Source: Paucihalobacter sp036825875 (lineage in GTDB: Bacteria > Bacteroidota > Bacteroidia > Flavobacteriales > Flavobacteriaceae). From it: 22,856 bases of DNA. Every line of letters starts with the position of its first letter. The first letter of the stretch is position 1. A model generated the notes under the pieces. That model was given only the letters and a program-made list of their open reading frames with translations, was not told the DNA's origin and ran no database searches. The position numbers were made by a program, and so were the translations under genes. The stretch covers positions 1 through 22,856 of the forward strand of contig NZ_DAISXK010000044.1 of assembly GCF_036825875.1 (NCBI RefSeq). Reading direction: 5' to 3'. This document shows, piece after piece, positions 1-7,096 of this stretch.

Positions 1-1
1 T

Positions 2-142
2 AAAATTGAAGAAGGTATTCTCTATCAAACCGCCACTTTTAGACCCAAAGGATTGGCCGGTCGCCTGTATTGGTATGCCGTCACGCCATTTCATTGGTTT
101 GTGTTTGATGGGATGATTAACGCTATTGTTAAAGAGAATTAA
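2..142 (+). CDS. C-terminal end of SDR/NAD-dependent epimerase with DUF2867 domain (partial)
   Basis: Only the last 46 residues are in the window; the start lies to the left. The tail, with FRPKGLAGRLYWYAVTPFHW and then FDGMINAIV, matches the C-terminus of DUF2867 proteins, which usually sit behind an NAD(P)-binding SDR/epimerase domain and are annotated as SDR oxidoreductases. The enzyme reaction of this family is not established. The stop is followed after 3 nt by the DUF2256 gene, so it is the first visible member of the photolyase operon. DUF2867 proteins recur in bacterial light-induced clusters, which fits the context. The family call rests on a short but distinctive tail. Confidence 0.75.
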   Translation, partial: KIEEGILYQTATFRPKGLAGRLYWYAVTPFHWFVFDGMINAIVKEN

Positions 143-145
143 TTA

Positions 146-274
146 ATGAAAAAAGAGCATCTCCCTGAAAAAATGTGCCCGGTTTGCTTGCGTCCATTTT
201 CATGGCGTAAAAAGTGGGAGAAAAATTGGGATGATGTAAAATATTGTAGTGAAAAATGCAGACGCAACAAGTAA
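146..274 (+). CDS. DUF2256 zinc-ribbon-like small protein (42 aa)
   Basis: A 42-residue protein starting at the ATG 3 nt after the preceding stop. It has a CxxC pair (Cys11, Cys14) and a CxxxC pair (Cys34, Cys38) around a W/K-rich middle (SWRKKWEKNWDDVKYCS), the pattern of DUF2256 and a plausible single zinc site. The basic, aromatic surface could suit nucleic acid or protein binding, but no function is established for the family. Its last 19 nt overlap the start of the cry-DASH gene in another frame, so the two are probably translationally coupled. DUF2256 genes commonly neighbour photolyase genes. Confidence 0.85.
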   Translation: MKKEHLPEKMCPVCLRPFSWRKKWEKNWDDVKYCSEKCRRNK

Positions 275-1563
275 AACACCTAGTTTGGTTTAGAAACGAT
301 TTAAGAGTAAATGATAACGCGGTTTTAGCCAATGCCGCTAAAAATACTGAAAGTCTTTTGGCTATTTACTGCCTTGACCCAAGACATTTTGAAACCGATA
401 AATTCGGGTTTAAAAAAACTGAAAAATTCAGAGCTAAATTTCTTTTGGAAACTTTAGAGAATCTACAAGAAAATCTTAAAATGCATGGAATTTCTTTATT
501 GGTAATTCAAGGAAAACCTGAAAACATAATTCCTGAAATTTGCAATACCTACGGAGTTGAAACAGTTTTTTTTCAAAAAGAATGGACCCAAGAAGAACGC
601 AATGTTGAAACCCAACTGTCAAAAAACTTAAACGCAAGTACCAAATTACAAAGTGTATTTGACCAGTTTTTGTATCACCCACATGATATTGGCTTGACAT
701 TTAAGGAAATTCCTCAAGTGTTTACAGTGTTTAGAAAACATGTTGAAAAACAGAGTCAAGTACGTAGAACCGTTGAAATTCCAATATTTTCGAAAGAAAA
801 TCTAGTTAATGATAACAGAGCCATTCCAACACTAAGGGATTTAGGCTTTGAGGAATTTGAAACGCATCCCAACTCGGCTTTCCCATTTAAAGGCGGCGAA
901 ACCGAAGCTTTAAACCGATTAAACAACTATTTTTTTGAAACCAAAAAATTAGGAGTTTACAAAAAAACGCGCAACGGATTAATTGGAACCGATTACAGCT
1001 CAAAATTTTCGGCGTGGTTGGCCAATGGAAGTATTTCTGCCAGAACTATTTATTGGGCCATCAAGACCTTTGAAAAAGAACAGTTTAAAAATGATTCTAC
1101 TTATTGGTTGATTTTTGAATTGATTTGGAGAGATTACTTTAAATATGTGTCGCTTAAACACGGCGACGACATCTTTAAAATAGACGGGATATTAAATACC
1201 GATTACGATTGGTATCATCATGAAAAAGACATCAATAAATGGATTAACGGCACCACTGCCGAACCCTTTGTGAACGCCAATATGCTCGAGCTCAAGCACA
1301 CCGGCTTTATGAGTAATCGGGGTCGGCAAAATGTGGCCTCCTACTTTGCCAAAACACTCAAATTAGATTGGCGCATTGGTGCGGCTTATTTTGAGTCGCT
1401 CCTACTCGACTACGACGTTCACAGTAATTACGGTAATTGGATGTATGTAGCAGGCGTTGGAAACGACCCGCGCGATCGGGTTTTCAATATTCAATTGCAA
1501 GCTAGTAATTATGACCCTAATGGAAAATATCAGCGATTATGGTTACAAAACACTTTATTTTAA
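256..1563 (+). CDS. Cryptochrome DASH
   Basis: A 435-residue flavoprotein of the photolyase/cryptochrome superfamily. The N-terminal alpha/beta antenna domain starts with LVWFRNDLRVNDN; the C-terminal helical FAD domain has GTDYSSKFSAWLANGSISAR, TGFMSNRGRQNVASYF and DYDVHSNYGNWMYVAGVGND, the last two being DASH signatures. By alignment to E. coli photolyase the electron-transfer tryptophans are intact (Trp319, Trp372, Trp395) and Asn391 sits at the flavin N5 position, so photoreduction should work. DASH proteins bind FAD and usually a folate antenna and repair pyrimidine dimers mainly in single-stranded or looped DNA; a signalling role is also possible. The start overlaps the DUF2256 gene by 19 nt and the next gene begins directly after the stop, indicating one operon. 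Confidence 0.95.
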   Translation: MQTQQVKHLVWFRNDLRVNDNAVLANAAKNTESLLAIYCLDPRHFETDKFGFKKTEKFRAKFLLETLENLQENLKMHGISLLVIQGKPENIIPEICNTYGVETVFFQKEWTQEERNVETQLSKNLNASTKLQSVFDQFLYHPHDIGLTFKEIPQVFTVFRKHVEKQSQVRRTVEIPIFSKENLVNDNRAIPTLRDLGFEEFETHPNSAFPFKGGETEALNRLNNYFFETKKLGVYKKTRNGLIGTDYSSKFSAWLANGSISARTIYWAIKTFEKEQFKNDSTYWLIFELIWRDYFKYVSLKHGDDIFKIDGILNTDYDWYHHEKDINKWINGTTAEPFVNANMLELKHTGFMSNRGRQNVASYFAKTLKLDWRIGAAYFESLLLDYDVHSNYGNWMYVAGVGNDPRDRVFNIQLQASNYDPNGKYQRLWLQNTLF

Positions 1564-3051
1564 ATGAAAACAGTAAGACTTATTTTCCCTCATCAACTCT
1601 TCAAAGATTCACCCTTGTTTAATCTTGATGGTGATGTTTATTTAATTGAAAGTGATTTGTTTTTCACCCATTATAAATTTCACAAACAGAAAATTGCGTT
1701 TCATCGCAGTAGCATGAAGCAATATGGAGCATTTTTACGAGCTGCAGGGTTTAACGTGAATTATATTGAAGCAATTTCTGAACTTGCTGATGTCCGCACT
1801 TTGTTGAAACATTTGAAGGAAAACGGTGTCGAGCATATTCATTATATCGGTCCAACTGATGATTGGTTAAATCGTCGAATAACTTCCACCGCAAAAAAGC
1901 AAGGCCTTACTTTGAATAAGTTTGAAAATCCATTGTTTATTAACACCACTTCGGATTTATCAGGATTTTTTCAACCCAACAAAAAGAAGTTTTTTCAAAC
2001 AGCCTTTTATAAAAGTGAGCGCGAAAGACTGGATATTTTGATGACAGGAAATTCGCAACCCAAAGGCGGCAAATGGACCTACGATGATGAAAACCGCTTG
2101 AAATATCCTGCAAAACAAACACCACCAGCCATTGCGTTTCCTAAAAGTGACGAATTTTATGAGGAAGCGTTTAATTATGTCAACCAACATTTCAGTAATC
2201 ACTTTGGTGAACTGGATGCAAAAAACTTATATCCAGCAAATTTTGAAACAGCACAAGCTTGGTTGAATCAATTTTTAAAAGAGCGCTTTAAAGAATTTGG
2301 ACCTTATGAAGATGCCATAGTCAAAGAGGAAATTATCTTGAATCACAGTTTATTATCACCCTTAATCAACGTGGGTTTGTTGAGTCCGAAATACGTGGTT
2401 GATACAGCTATAGAGTTTGCTAGAGCAAATGATATTCCGCTTAATTCCACCGAAGGATTTGTGCGTCAAATTATAGGCTGGCGAGAATTCATAAGAGGTA
2501 TTTATGAAGTTAAAGGACGTGAGGAACGCACCAAAAATTTCTGGAACTTTAAGCGAAAAATACCCAGATCATTTTACGACGGTACCACAGGTATAGACCC
2601 AGTGGACGACAGCATCAAAAAAGTGCTCAAAACTGGTTATAACCATCATATTGAACGCTTGATGATTTTGGGTAACTTTATGTTGCTGTGCGAGTTTGAC
2701 CCCGACGAAGTGTACCGTTGGTTTATGGAAATGTATATAGATGCTTATGATTGGGTTATGGTACCCAATGTGTATGGCATGAGCCAATTCGCCGATGGCG
2801 GACTCATGTCTACCAAACCCTATATAAGTGGAAGTAATTATGTTTTAAAAATGAGCGATTACAAAAAAGGTCAATGGCAGACAACTTGGGATGGTTTGTT
2901 TTGGGCGTTCATGGATAAACAACGAGAATTTTTCTTGAGTAATCCCCGACTTGGAATGTTGGTGAGAACCTTCGATAAAATGAGTAAAGACAAACAAATG
3001 GCGCACCACGAAAATGCTGCGAAATTCTTAGAACAATTAGATGCACAATAA
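1564..3051 (+). CDS. PhrB/CryB-type cryptochrome/photolyase (FeS-BCP family) lacking the cluster cysteines
   Basis: A 495-residue protein of the bacterial PhrB/CryB branch (COG3046). Visible family motifs are an N-terminal domain starting RLIFPHQLF, GFVRQIIGWREFIRGIY, the paired His361-His362 before ERLM, and PNVYGMSQFADGGLM with KPYISGSNY. Characterised relatives bind FAD, a ribityllumazine antenna and a [4Fe-4S] cluster, and repair (6-4) photoproducts or act as cryptochromes. Here the whole protein has a single cysteine, Cys376. The stretch that carries three cluster cysteines in PhrB reads MSDYKKGQWQTTWDGLFW (430-447), and the position I align with the first ligand is Pro346. A four-Cys cluster is therefore impossible. 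It starts right after the cry-DASH stop and overlaps the next photolyase gene by 11 nt. Confidence 0.92.
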   Translation: MKTVRLIFPHQLFKDSPLFNLDGDVYLIESDLFFTHYKFHKQKIAFHRSSMKQYGAFLRAAGFNVNYIEAISELADVRTLLKHLKENGVEHIHYIGPTDDWLNRRITSTAKKQGLTLNKFENPLFINTTSDLSGFFQPNKKKFFQTAFYKSERERLDILMTGNSQPKGGKWTYDDENRLKYPAKQTPPAIAFPKSDEFYEEAFNYVNQHFSNHFGELDAKNLYPANFETAQAWLNQFLKERFKEFGPYEDAIVKEEIILNHSLLSPLINVGLLSPKYVVDTAIEFARANDIPLNSTEGFVRQIIGWREFIRGIYEVKGREERTKNFWNFKRKIPRSFYDGTTGIDPVDDSIKKVLKTGYNHHIERLMILGNFMLLCEFDPDEVYRWFMEMYIDAYDWVMVPNVYGMSQFADGGLMSTKPYISGSNYVLKMSDYKKGQWQTTWDGLFWAFMDKQREFFLSNPRLGMLVRTFDKMSKDKQMAHHENAAKFLEQLDAQ

Positions 3052-4531
3052 CAAACAAAACCTATCACTAGTTTGGTTAAAACGCGATTTGAGATTGCAA
3101 GACAATGAAGCAATCCACAACGCTATGCAAACGGGTAATCGTGTTTTATTGTTGTACGCATTTGAAAATATATTGCTTGAAGATGAGCATTACAGTCAGC
3201 GGCACTGGGATTTTATAAAGGAATCGTTGAGAGATTTAAACGAAAGACTACAAGCTCATAACAGTAAAGTGCTGGTGGTTATGTCGGATATTACGGCAGC
3301 CATCAATCAATTATTTCAATTTTATAAAATTGATACTGTGTTTTCGCATCAAGAAACAGGGATTAAAATAACTTATGACCGCGACAAAGATTTTGAACGT
3401 TTTTGTAAAAACAGCCTTATAACATGGGTTCAAAATATTAACAACGGTGTAGTAAGAGGTCTAAAAAATCGTGACAAATGGTTCCAAAGTTGGGATGACT
3501 ATATGATTCAAGACCAAATTGATTTCGATCCAAATCCCAATCAATTATTAACTACTAAAGAAATACAACAACTCGAGAACTATTTTGAATTGGTTGATTT
3601 AAAAACCAATGTGCAATCGCCTTTTCAAAAAGGTGGCACTACTATGGGATTAAGATATGCCAAAACTTTTTTTGAAGAACGGCACAAGAATTATATGTTT
3701 CACATTTCAAAACCTGATTTGTCAAGAAAGAGTTGCAGTAGGTTATCGCCTTATTTAGCTTGGGGAAATTTAAGCGTGCGGCAAGTATTTCAGCAAGCAG
3801 TTTTGGCAAAAGATGGCAAGCCAAATCGGCATTTAGGAGCCTTTGCCTCTAGATTGCGATGGCAAGCTCATTTTATTCAAAAGTTTGAAATGGAATGCAG
3901 TATGGAGTTTATGAGTGTCAATAAAGGTTATCACAAACTTAAAAAAACCATTTCGGAGCGGTACCAACAGGCATGGCAAAACGGACAAACCGGATTTCCG
4001 CTAATCGATGCTAGCATGCGCTGTTTAAATCAAACAGGTTATTTAAACTTTAGGATGCGCGCTTTGGTGGTGTCGTTTTTCACACATTGTTTATGGCAAC
4101 CATGGCAAGATGCTTCTCATTATTTATCCAGACAATTTTTAGATTTTGAACCTGGAATTCACTACCCTCAACTTCAAATGCAAGCGGGCGAAACTGGTAT
4201 CAATACCCTACGGATTTACAATCCGATAAAAAACAGTACCGAGCATGATGCTGATGCTGTCTTTATAAAAAAATGGGTTCCTGAATTGGCCGATTTAGAA
4301 ATAGCCTTTGTACACGAACCCTATTTGCTAACACCGTTGGAAGAACAGTTATTTAATTTCAAGCTAGGCATCAACTATCCCAAGCCAATAGTAGAACTTC
4401 AAAAAAGTCGCAAACACGCTTCCGAAATTTTATGGGCGATGCAAAAACAAAAAGACGTTCAGGGTGAAAGTATAAGAATTTTAAATAGACACACTTTATC
4501 CAATCGAAAAGAGCTTCTAAAAAATAGATAG
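3041..4531 (+). CDS. Divergent FAD-binding photolyase-family protein with altered flavin site
   Basis: A 496-residue protein with a photolyase antenna domain (LSLVWLKRDLRLQDN) and a recognisable FAD domain (LSPYLAWGNLSVRQV, LRWQAHFIQKFEME, TGFPLIDASMRCLNQTGYL). The second half of the flavin pocket departs from the classical pattern. By counting against E. coli photolyase, Asn341 becomes Phe337, Asn378 becomes His374, and Trp306, Trp382 and Trp384 become Lys302, Leu378 and Met380; only Trp355 (Trp359) remains of the triad. The motif here is HYPQLQMQAGETGINTLRIY. It probably still binds FAD, but its photoreduction path and chemistry must differ from class I enzymes. It may be a repair enzyme of a less studied clade or a light sensor. 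The start overlaps the previous gene by 11 nt. Confidence 0.9.
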   Translation: MHNNKQNLSLVWLKRDLRLQDNEAIHNAMQTGNRVLLLYAFENILLEDEHYSQRHWDFIKESLRDLNERLQAHNSKVLVVMSDITAAINQLFQFYKIDTVFSHQETGIKITYDRDKDFERFCKNSLITWVQNINNGVVRGLKNRDKWFQSWDDYMIQDQIDFDPNPNQLLTTKEIQQLENYFELVDLKTNVQSPFQKGGTTMGLRYAKTFFEERHKNYMFHISKPDLSRKSCSRLSPYLAWGNLSVRQVFQQAVLAKDGKPNRHLGAFASRLRWQAHFIQKFEMECSMEFMSVNKGYHKLKKTISERYQQAWQNGQTGFPLIDASMRCLNQTGYLNFRMRALVVSFFTHCLWQPWQDASHYLSRQFLDFEPGIHYPQLQMQAGETGINTLRIYNPIKNSTEHDADAVFIKKWVPELADLEIAFVHEPYLLTPLEEQLFNFKLGINYPKPIVELQKSRKHASEILWAMQKQKDVQGESIRILNRHTLSNRKELLKNR

Positions 4532-4583
4532 ATACCTTTTGCTCAATACTTTGTTGTTCCTGTTATTTTAAAGTGTTAATTAT

Positions 4584-4613
4584 TGTTTAACTATTCGATT
4601 AAAACATTAAACA
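4584..4613. promoter_or_regulatory. Operator-like inverted repeat upstream of the 141-aa gene
   Basis: TGTTTAA and its exact reverse complement TTAAACA are separated by 16 nt. An extra related half-site, TTAAAACA, lies inside the interval. The repeat lies directly upstream of a TAnnTTTG element in the 112-nt gap after the third photolyase gene, the only sizeable gap in this half of the cluster. The spacing suits a dimeric regulator, perhaps a MerR/LitR-type light-responsive protein, but which factor binds is inference, and A/T-only half-sites can arise by chance. Confidence 0.35.
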
Positions 4614-4618
4614 TTTTG

Positions 4619-4626
4619 TATCTTTG
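4619..4626 (+). promoter_or_regulatory. Promoter -7 element TATCTTTG
   Basis: An exact match to the Bacteroidetes TAnnTTTG element, 17 nt before the ATG at 4644. No TTG is found at the usual 19-nt distance upstream, which would fit a promoter needing an activator such as one acting at the neighbouring inverted repeat. It would drive the 141-aa gene, the TIGR03643 gene, folE and the 74-aa gene. Confidence 0.55.
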
Positions 4627-4643
4627 AGTAAGATTTAAAAGAC

Positions 4644-5069
4644 ATGGTTCTAGATACAACACACAACAACAAGGAACACGATAATTTAATTAATGATATC
4701 GTTGGAAAGCCGTATTCTTTTCTCCAGTCGATAAAGCTGAAAGGTATTGGTTCAAAGCGAATGATGATTGCAGAGGTAAGTCCTAACTTTCAATCGTACA
4801 TGAACAGCATTGCCGATATTAACTACGGTAATATTGAAATGCGTCCGAACGGAATTTTATTATACATCAATAAAGGATTAAAGAATTTTACGTGGGTTAT
4901 TCCATATTATCAATTGGTAATCTACAAAACCAACGGCGCTAGCATTCATGCTCAGGGTAGATTTGTACGATTCACCAATAATAAATTGTTGAAAGAAAAT
5001 AAATTATTTTTTAACAAACTGTTAGATGCCAAGGTAAAATACGACTTACAGTATGAAATGCCATATTAA
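4644..5069 (+). CDS. Conserved hypothetical protein, 141 aa
   Basis: I do not recognise a named family. The protein is soluble, with no signal peptide or membrane segment. Its centre (about residues 55-115: YGNIEMRPNGILLYIN, NFTWVIPYYQLVIYKTNG, HAQGRFVRF) alternates short beta strands with turns and ends in a helix, somewhat like small bacterial PH-like folds, but this is only an impression. It is the first gene behind the TATCTTTG promoter and its stop overlaps the start of the TIGR03643 gene (TAATG), so the two are translationally coupled and probably act together. Its place between a photolyase and folE suggests a light- or UV-related job. Confidence 0.7.
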   Translation: MVLDTTHNNKEHDNLINDIVGKPYSFLQSIKLKGIGSKRMMIAEVSPNFQSYMNSIADINYGNIEMRPNGILLYINKGLKNFTWVIPYYQLVIYKTNGASIHAQGRFVRFTNNKLLKENKLFFNKLLDAKVKYDLQYEMPY

Positions 5070-5344
5070 TGAAAGAATTAAATGACATAGAAATTGATAG
5101 AATCATCGAAATGGCATGGGAAGATCGCACAACCTTCGACGCTATTTTGTTTCAATTCAATTTAAAAGAACAAGATGTGATTGACCTAATGCGCCGAGAA
5201 ATGAAGCCAAGTAGCTTTAAAATGTGGAGAAAACGCGTTAGTGGAAGAAAAACAAAACACGCCAAACTTAGAGAATTTACCGATGGTAGATTTAAGTGCA
5301 GCAGACAAAAGAGTATATCAAATAACTCCATTTCAAAAAGATAA
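5069..5344 (+). CDS. TIGR03643 family protein (91 aa)
   Basis: A small basic protein of a family of unknown function known from photolyase clusters. The N-terminus (ELNDIEIDRIIEMAWEDRTT, then FDAILFQFNLKEQDVIDLMR) looks like a helix-turn-helix: short helices with a turn before a second helix. The second half (FKMWRKRVSGRKTKHAKLRE, ending RFKCSRQKSISNNSISKR) is strongly positive, so nucleic acid binding is plausible but unproven. The start codon overlaps the previous stop in TAATG. It is followed by an imperfect hairpin and then folE. Confidence 0.85.
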   Translation: MKELNDIEIDRIIEMAWEDRTTFDAILFQFNLKEQDVIDLMRREMKPSSFKMWRKRVSGRKTKHAKLREFTDGRFKCSRQKSISNNSISKR

Positions 5345-5347
5345 ATC

Positions 5348-5385
5348 GTGCTTTGCCTTAAGCCTGGAGTTCTTAAGGACAGCAC
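5348..5385 (+). other. Imperfect hairpin between the TIGR03643 gene and folE
   Basis: Two stacked stems: GTGCT (5348-5352) pairs with AGCAC (5381-5385), and CCTTAAG (5356-5362) pairs with CTTAAGG (5372-5378), around a 9-nt loop, with a TTG/AC internal loop between them. No T-run follows, so it is not a normal intrinsic terminator. It sits 3 nt after one stop and 14 nt before the folE start. It could be an RNA processing or stability element that uncouples folE from the upstream genes, or a protein-binding palindrome. Confidence 0.55.
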
Positions 5386-5399
5386 ACTAAAAAGACGCT

Positions 5400-6101
5400 A
5401 TGAATACAGAAAAATTAGTACTTAAAAAACAAGTGAATGGTAAAAAATTAAACGGTTTTACCATAGAAGACATAGGTGATGACCACCTCTACACAGGACT
5501 TGAAACTCCTATGAAGCCAGACGCCTTTAAAATGTCTGACCAAGAAAAAAAAGAAAGAATTGCCATTTTATTTAGTGAAATTATGGACGTAATGGGTTTA
5601 GACCTTACAGACGATTCTTTACAAGGAACACCAGATCGTGTTGCGAAAATGTACATCGATGAAATATTCTCAGGATTAAATCCGAAGAATAAGCCAAAGG
5701 TAGCTTTGTTTGATAACAAATATCAATACAATCAAATGTTGGTTGAAAAAAATATTACTTTTTATTCCAACTGCGAACACCATTTTGTGCCGATTATTGG
5801 CAAAGCGCATGTTGCTTATATTTCTTCCGGAAAAGTAATAGGCTTATCAAAATTAAATCGTATAGTGCAGTTTTACGCAAAACGTCCACAAGTACAAGAG
5901 CGTTTAACCAATCAAATTGGTAAAGATCTTCAAGAAATTTTAGAAACTGAGGATGTAGCAATTATTTTAGACGCCAAACACCTTTGTGTATCTTCAAGAG
6001 GTATAAAGGATGATACCTCGGCCACGGTAACTACATTTTACGGTGGAGCATTTAATAATCCTGATAAAATTAGAGAATTGCAAAACTATTTAAAAGATTA
6101 G
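5400..6101 (+). CDS. folE: GTP cyclohydrolase I
   Basis: FolE converts GTP to 7,8-dihydroneopterin triphosphate, the first step to folates and other pterins, as a cytoplasmic homodecamer. The 233-residue protein has the catalytic zinc residues in NCEHHFVP (Cys125, His128) and in LCVSSRG (Cys196), plus GTPDRVAKMY, GLSKLNRIVQFYAKRPQVQERLT and a C-terminal TTFYGGAF. The first ~35 residues are an extra N-terminal segment of the kind seen in other members. Its place among photolyase genes suggests it boosts supply of the methenyl-tetrahydrofolate antenna or of other reduced pterins when the cluster is switched on; that link is inferred. It may be a second, light-linked copy of folE rather than the housekeeping one. 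Confidence 0.95.
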   Translation: MNTEKLVLKKQVNGKKLNGFTIEDIGDDHLYTGLETPMKPDAFKMSDQEKKERIAILFSEIMDVMGLDLTDDSLQGTPDRVAKMYIDEIFSGLNPKNKPKVALFDNKYQYNQMLVEKNITFYSNCEHHFVPIIGKAHVAYISSGKVIGLSKLNRIVQFYAKRPQVQERLTNQIGKDLQEILETEDVAIILDAKHLCVSSRGIKDDTSATVTTFYGGAFNNPDKIRELQNYLKD

Positions 6102-6104
6102 ATT

Positions 6105-6329
6105 ATGGATTTATTGAACCAAGCTCAGGAATTTGAACAGAGAAAATTCAAGTTTAAAACAACAAGTGATCGCATTGTTGCGGCAAGAGAAGCTAAGGAA
6201 TTGATATTGAGTTTAAACGAAATATACAAGAAAAAGAAAGATGCCAAAATTATGGAGGTTATGAAACGCCTCACCGCTATCAAACAAAAAATTGAAAAGC
6301 GGTTAAAAGGTGTGCCATTAACCGCATAA
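6105..6329 (+). CDS. Small helical hypothetical protein, 74 aa
   Basis: The gene begins 3 nt after the folE stop and is the last of its transcription unit. The product is highly charged and almost entirely helix-forming, with Lys-rich stretches (RKFKFKTTSDRIVAAREAKE and KKKKDAKIMEVMKRL), no cysteines and no membrane segment. It could be a small helical or coiled-coil protein binding a partner or nucleic acid, but I do not recognise a family. The start is fixed by the close spacing; a strong terminator follows within 6 nt of the stop. Confidence 0.7.
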   Translation: MDLLNQAQEFEQRKFKFKTTSDRIVAAREAKELILSLNEIYKKKKDAKIMEVMKRLTAIKQKIEKRLKGVPLTA

Positions 6330-6334
6330 ACGTT

Positions 6335-6376
6335 AAAAGCCAAAGGTATTCTAAATTGAAATCTTTGGCTTTTTTT
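6335..6376 (+). terminator. Rho-independent terminator after the folE unit
   Basis: AAAAGCCAAAG (6335-6345) pairs perfectly with CTTTGGCTTTT (6363-6373) around a 17-nt loop, and the T-run continues to 6376. It starts 6 nt after the stop of the 74-aa gene and separates the folE unit from the SDR-to-photolyase unit. Confidence 0.85.
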
Positions 6377-6408
6377 AAAAATTTAAAATAAAGTTAAAAA
6401 ATAATTAA

Positions 6409-7092
6409 ATGAAAACTTACATCATTATAGGCGGAAGTAAAGGTATTGGAAATGCTATTGTGAATTCCCTTTTAAACGACAACAAAGTCATAAATATCAG
6501 TAGAACTGCACCCGAAAATACTCATCATAATTTAACCCATTACAACTGTGACGTATTATCTGACGAATTACCAGAAATTAGCGAAGCTGCCGGCTTAGTT
6601 TATGCACCAGGAAGTATCAATCTAAAACCAATAAATAGGTTGAGCATTGAAGATTTTCAAAATGATTTCAACATCAATGTAATTGGTGCTGTAAAGGCCA
6701 TTCAAAAATATTTACCAATTTTGAAAAACGGACATAATCCTTCTATTTTATTATTTAGTACAGTCGCCGCAAAATTAGGTATGCCCTTCCACGCTAGTGT
6801 GGCAGCGGCTAAATCGGCTGTTGAAGGTTTAACCATTTCGTTAGGCGCTGAATTGGCTCCAACTATAAGGGTGAATGCGATTGCTCCAACCGTGACCAAT
6901 ACAGATTTAGCATCTAAATTGCTCCGCAACGATAAAATGATTGAAAATATGAACGAGCGTCATCCAATGAAAACTTTCTTACAGCCAGAAAATGTTGCTG
7001 ATATGGCACATTTTTTACTTTCAGATAAGGCTTCTAAAATTTCAGGACAAATTTTTGAATTAGATTGTGGCATTGTTAGCTTTAAATTATAA
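6409..7092 (+). CDS. Short-chain dehydrogenase/reductase-like protein without the catalytic Tyr
   Basis: A 227-residue Rossmann-fold protein with the nucleotide-binding GGSKGIG at 8-14, an acidic turn at NCDV, GLVYAPG in place of NNAG, and IRVNAIAPTVTNT near the C-terminus. The YxxxK active site is altered: residues 127-138 read FHASVAAAKSAV, so Lys135 is kept but the Tyr position is Val131. Ser117 is present near the expected catalytic Ser. Similar SDRs occur in photolyase/folE clusters and may act on pterins or be non-catalytic, but the substrate is unknown. It opens the second unit after the terminator and is separated by 4 nt from the peroxidase gene. Confidence 0.85.
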   Translation: MKTYIIIGGSKGIGNAIVNSLLNDNKVINISRTAPENTHHNLTHYNCDVLSDELPEISEAAGLVYAPGSINLKPINRLSIEDFQNDFNINVIGAVKAIQKYLPILKNGHNPSILLFSTVAAKLGMPFHASVAAAKSAVEGLTISLGAELAPTIRVNAIAPTVTNTDLASKLLRNDKMIENMNERHPMKTFLQPENVADMAHFLLSDKASKISGQIFELDCGIVSFKL

Positions 7093-7096
7093 AACT

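Noticed and set aside
129..3113. Minus-strand frames of 61-80 aa opposite the photolyase genes
   Set aside because: No recognisable protein features; the plus-strand genes have unmistakable motifs throughout.
5348..5385. folE riboswitch
   Set aside because: A single stacked hairpin without pseudoknot partners or known riboswitch motifs; kept only as an unexplained structure.
7067..7096. Earlier start for the glutathione peroxidase inside the SDR gene
   Set aside because: It would add ten residues read from SDR codons in another frame; the ATG at 7097 with 4-nt spacing fits the family and the operon layout.
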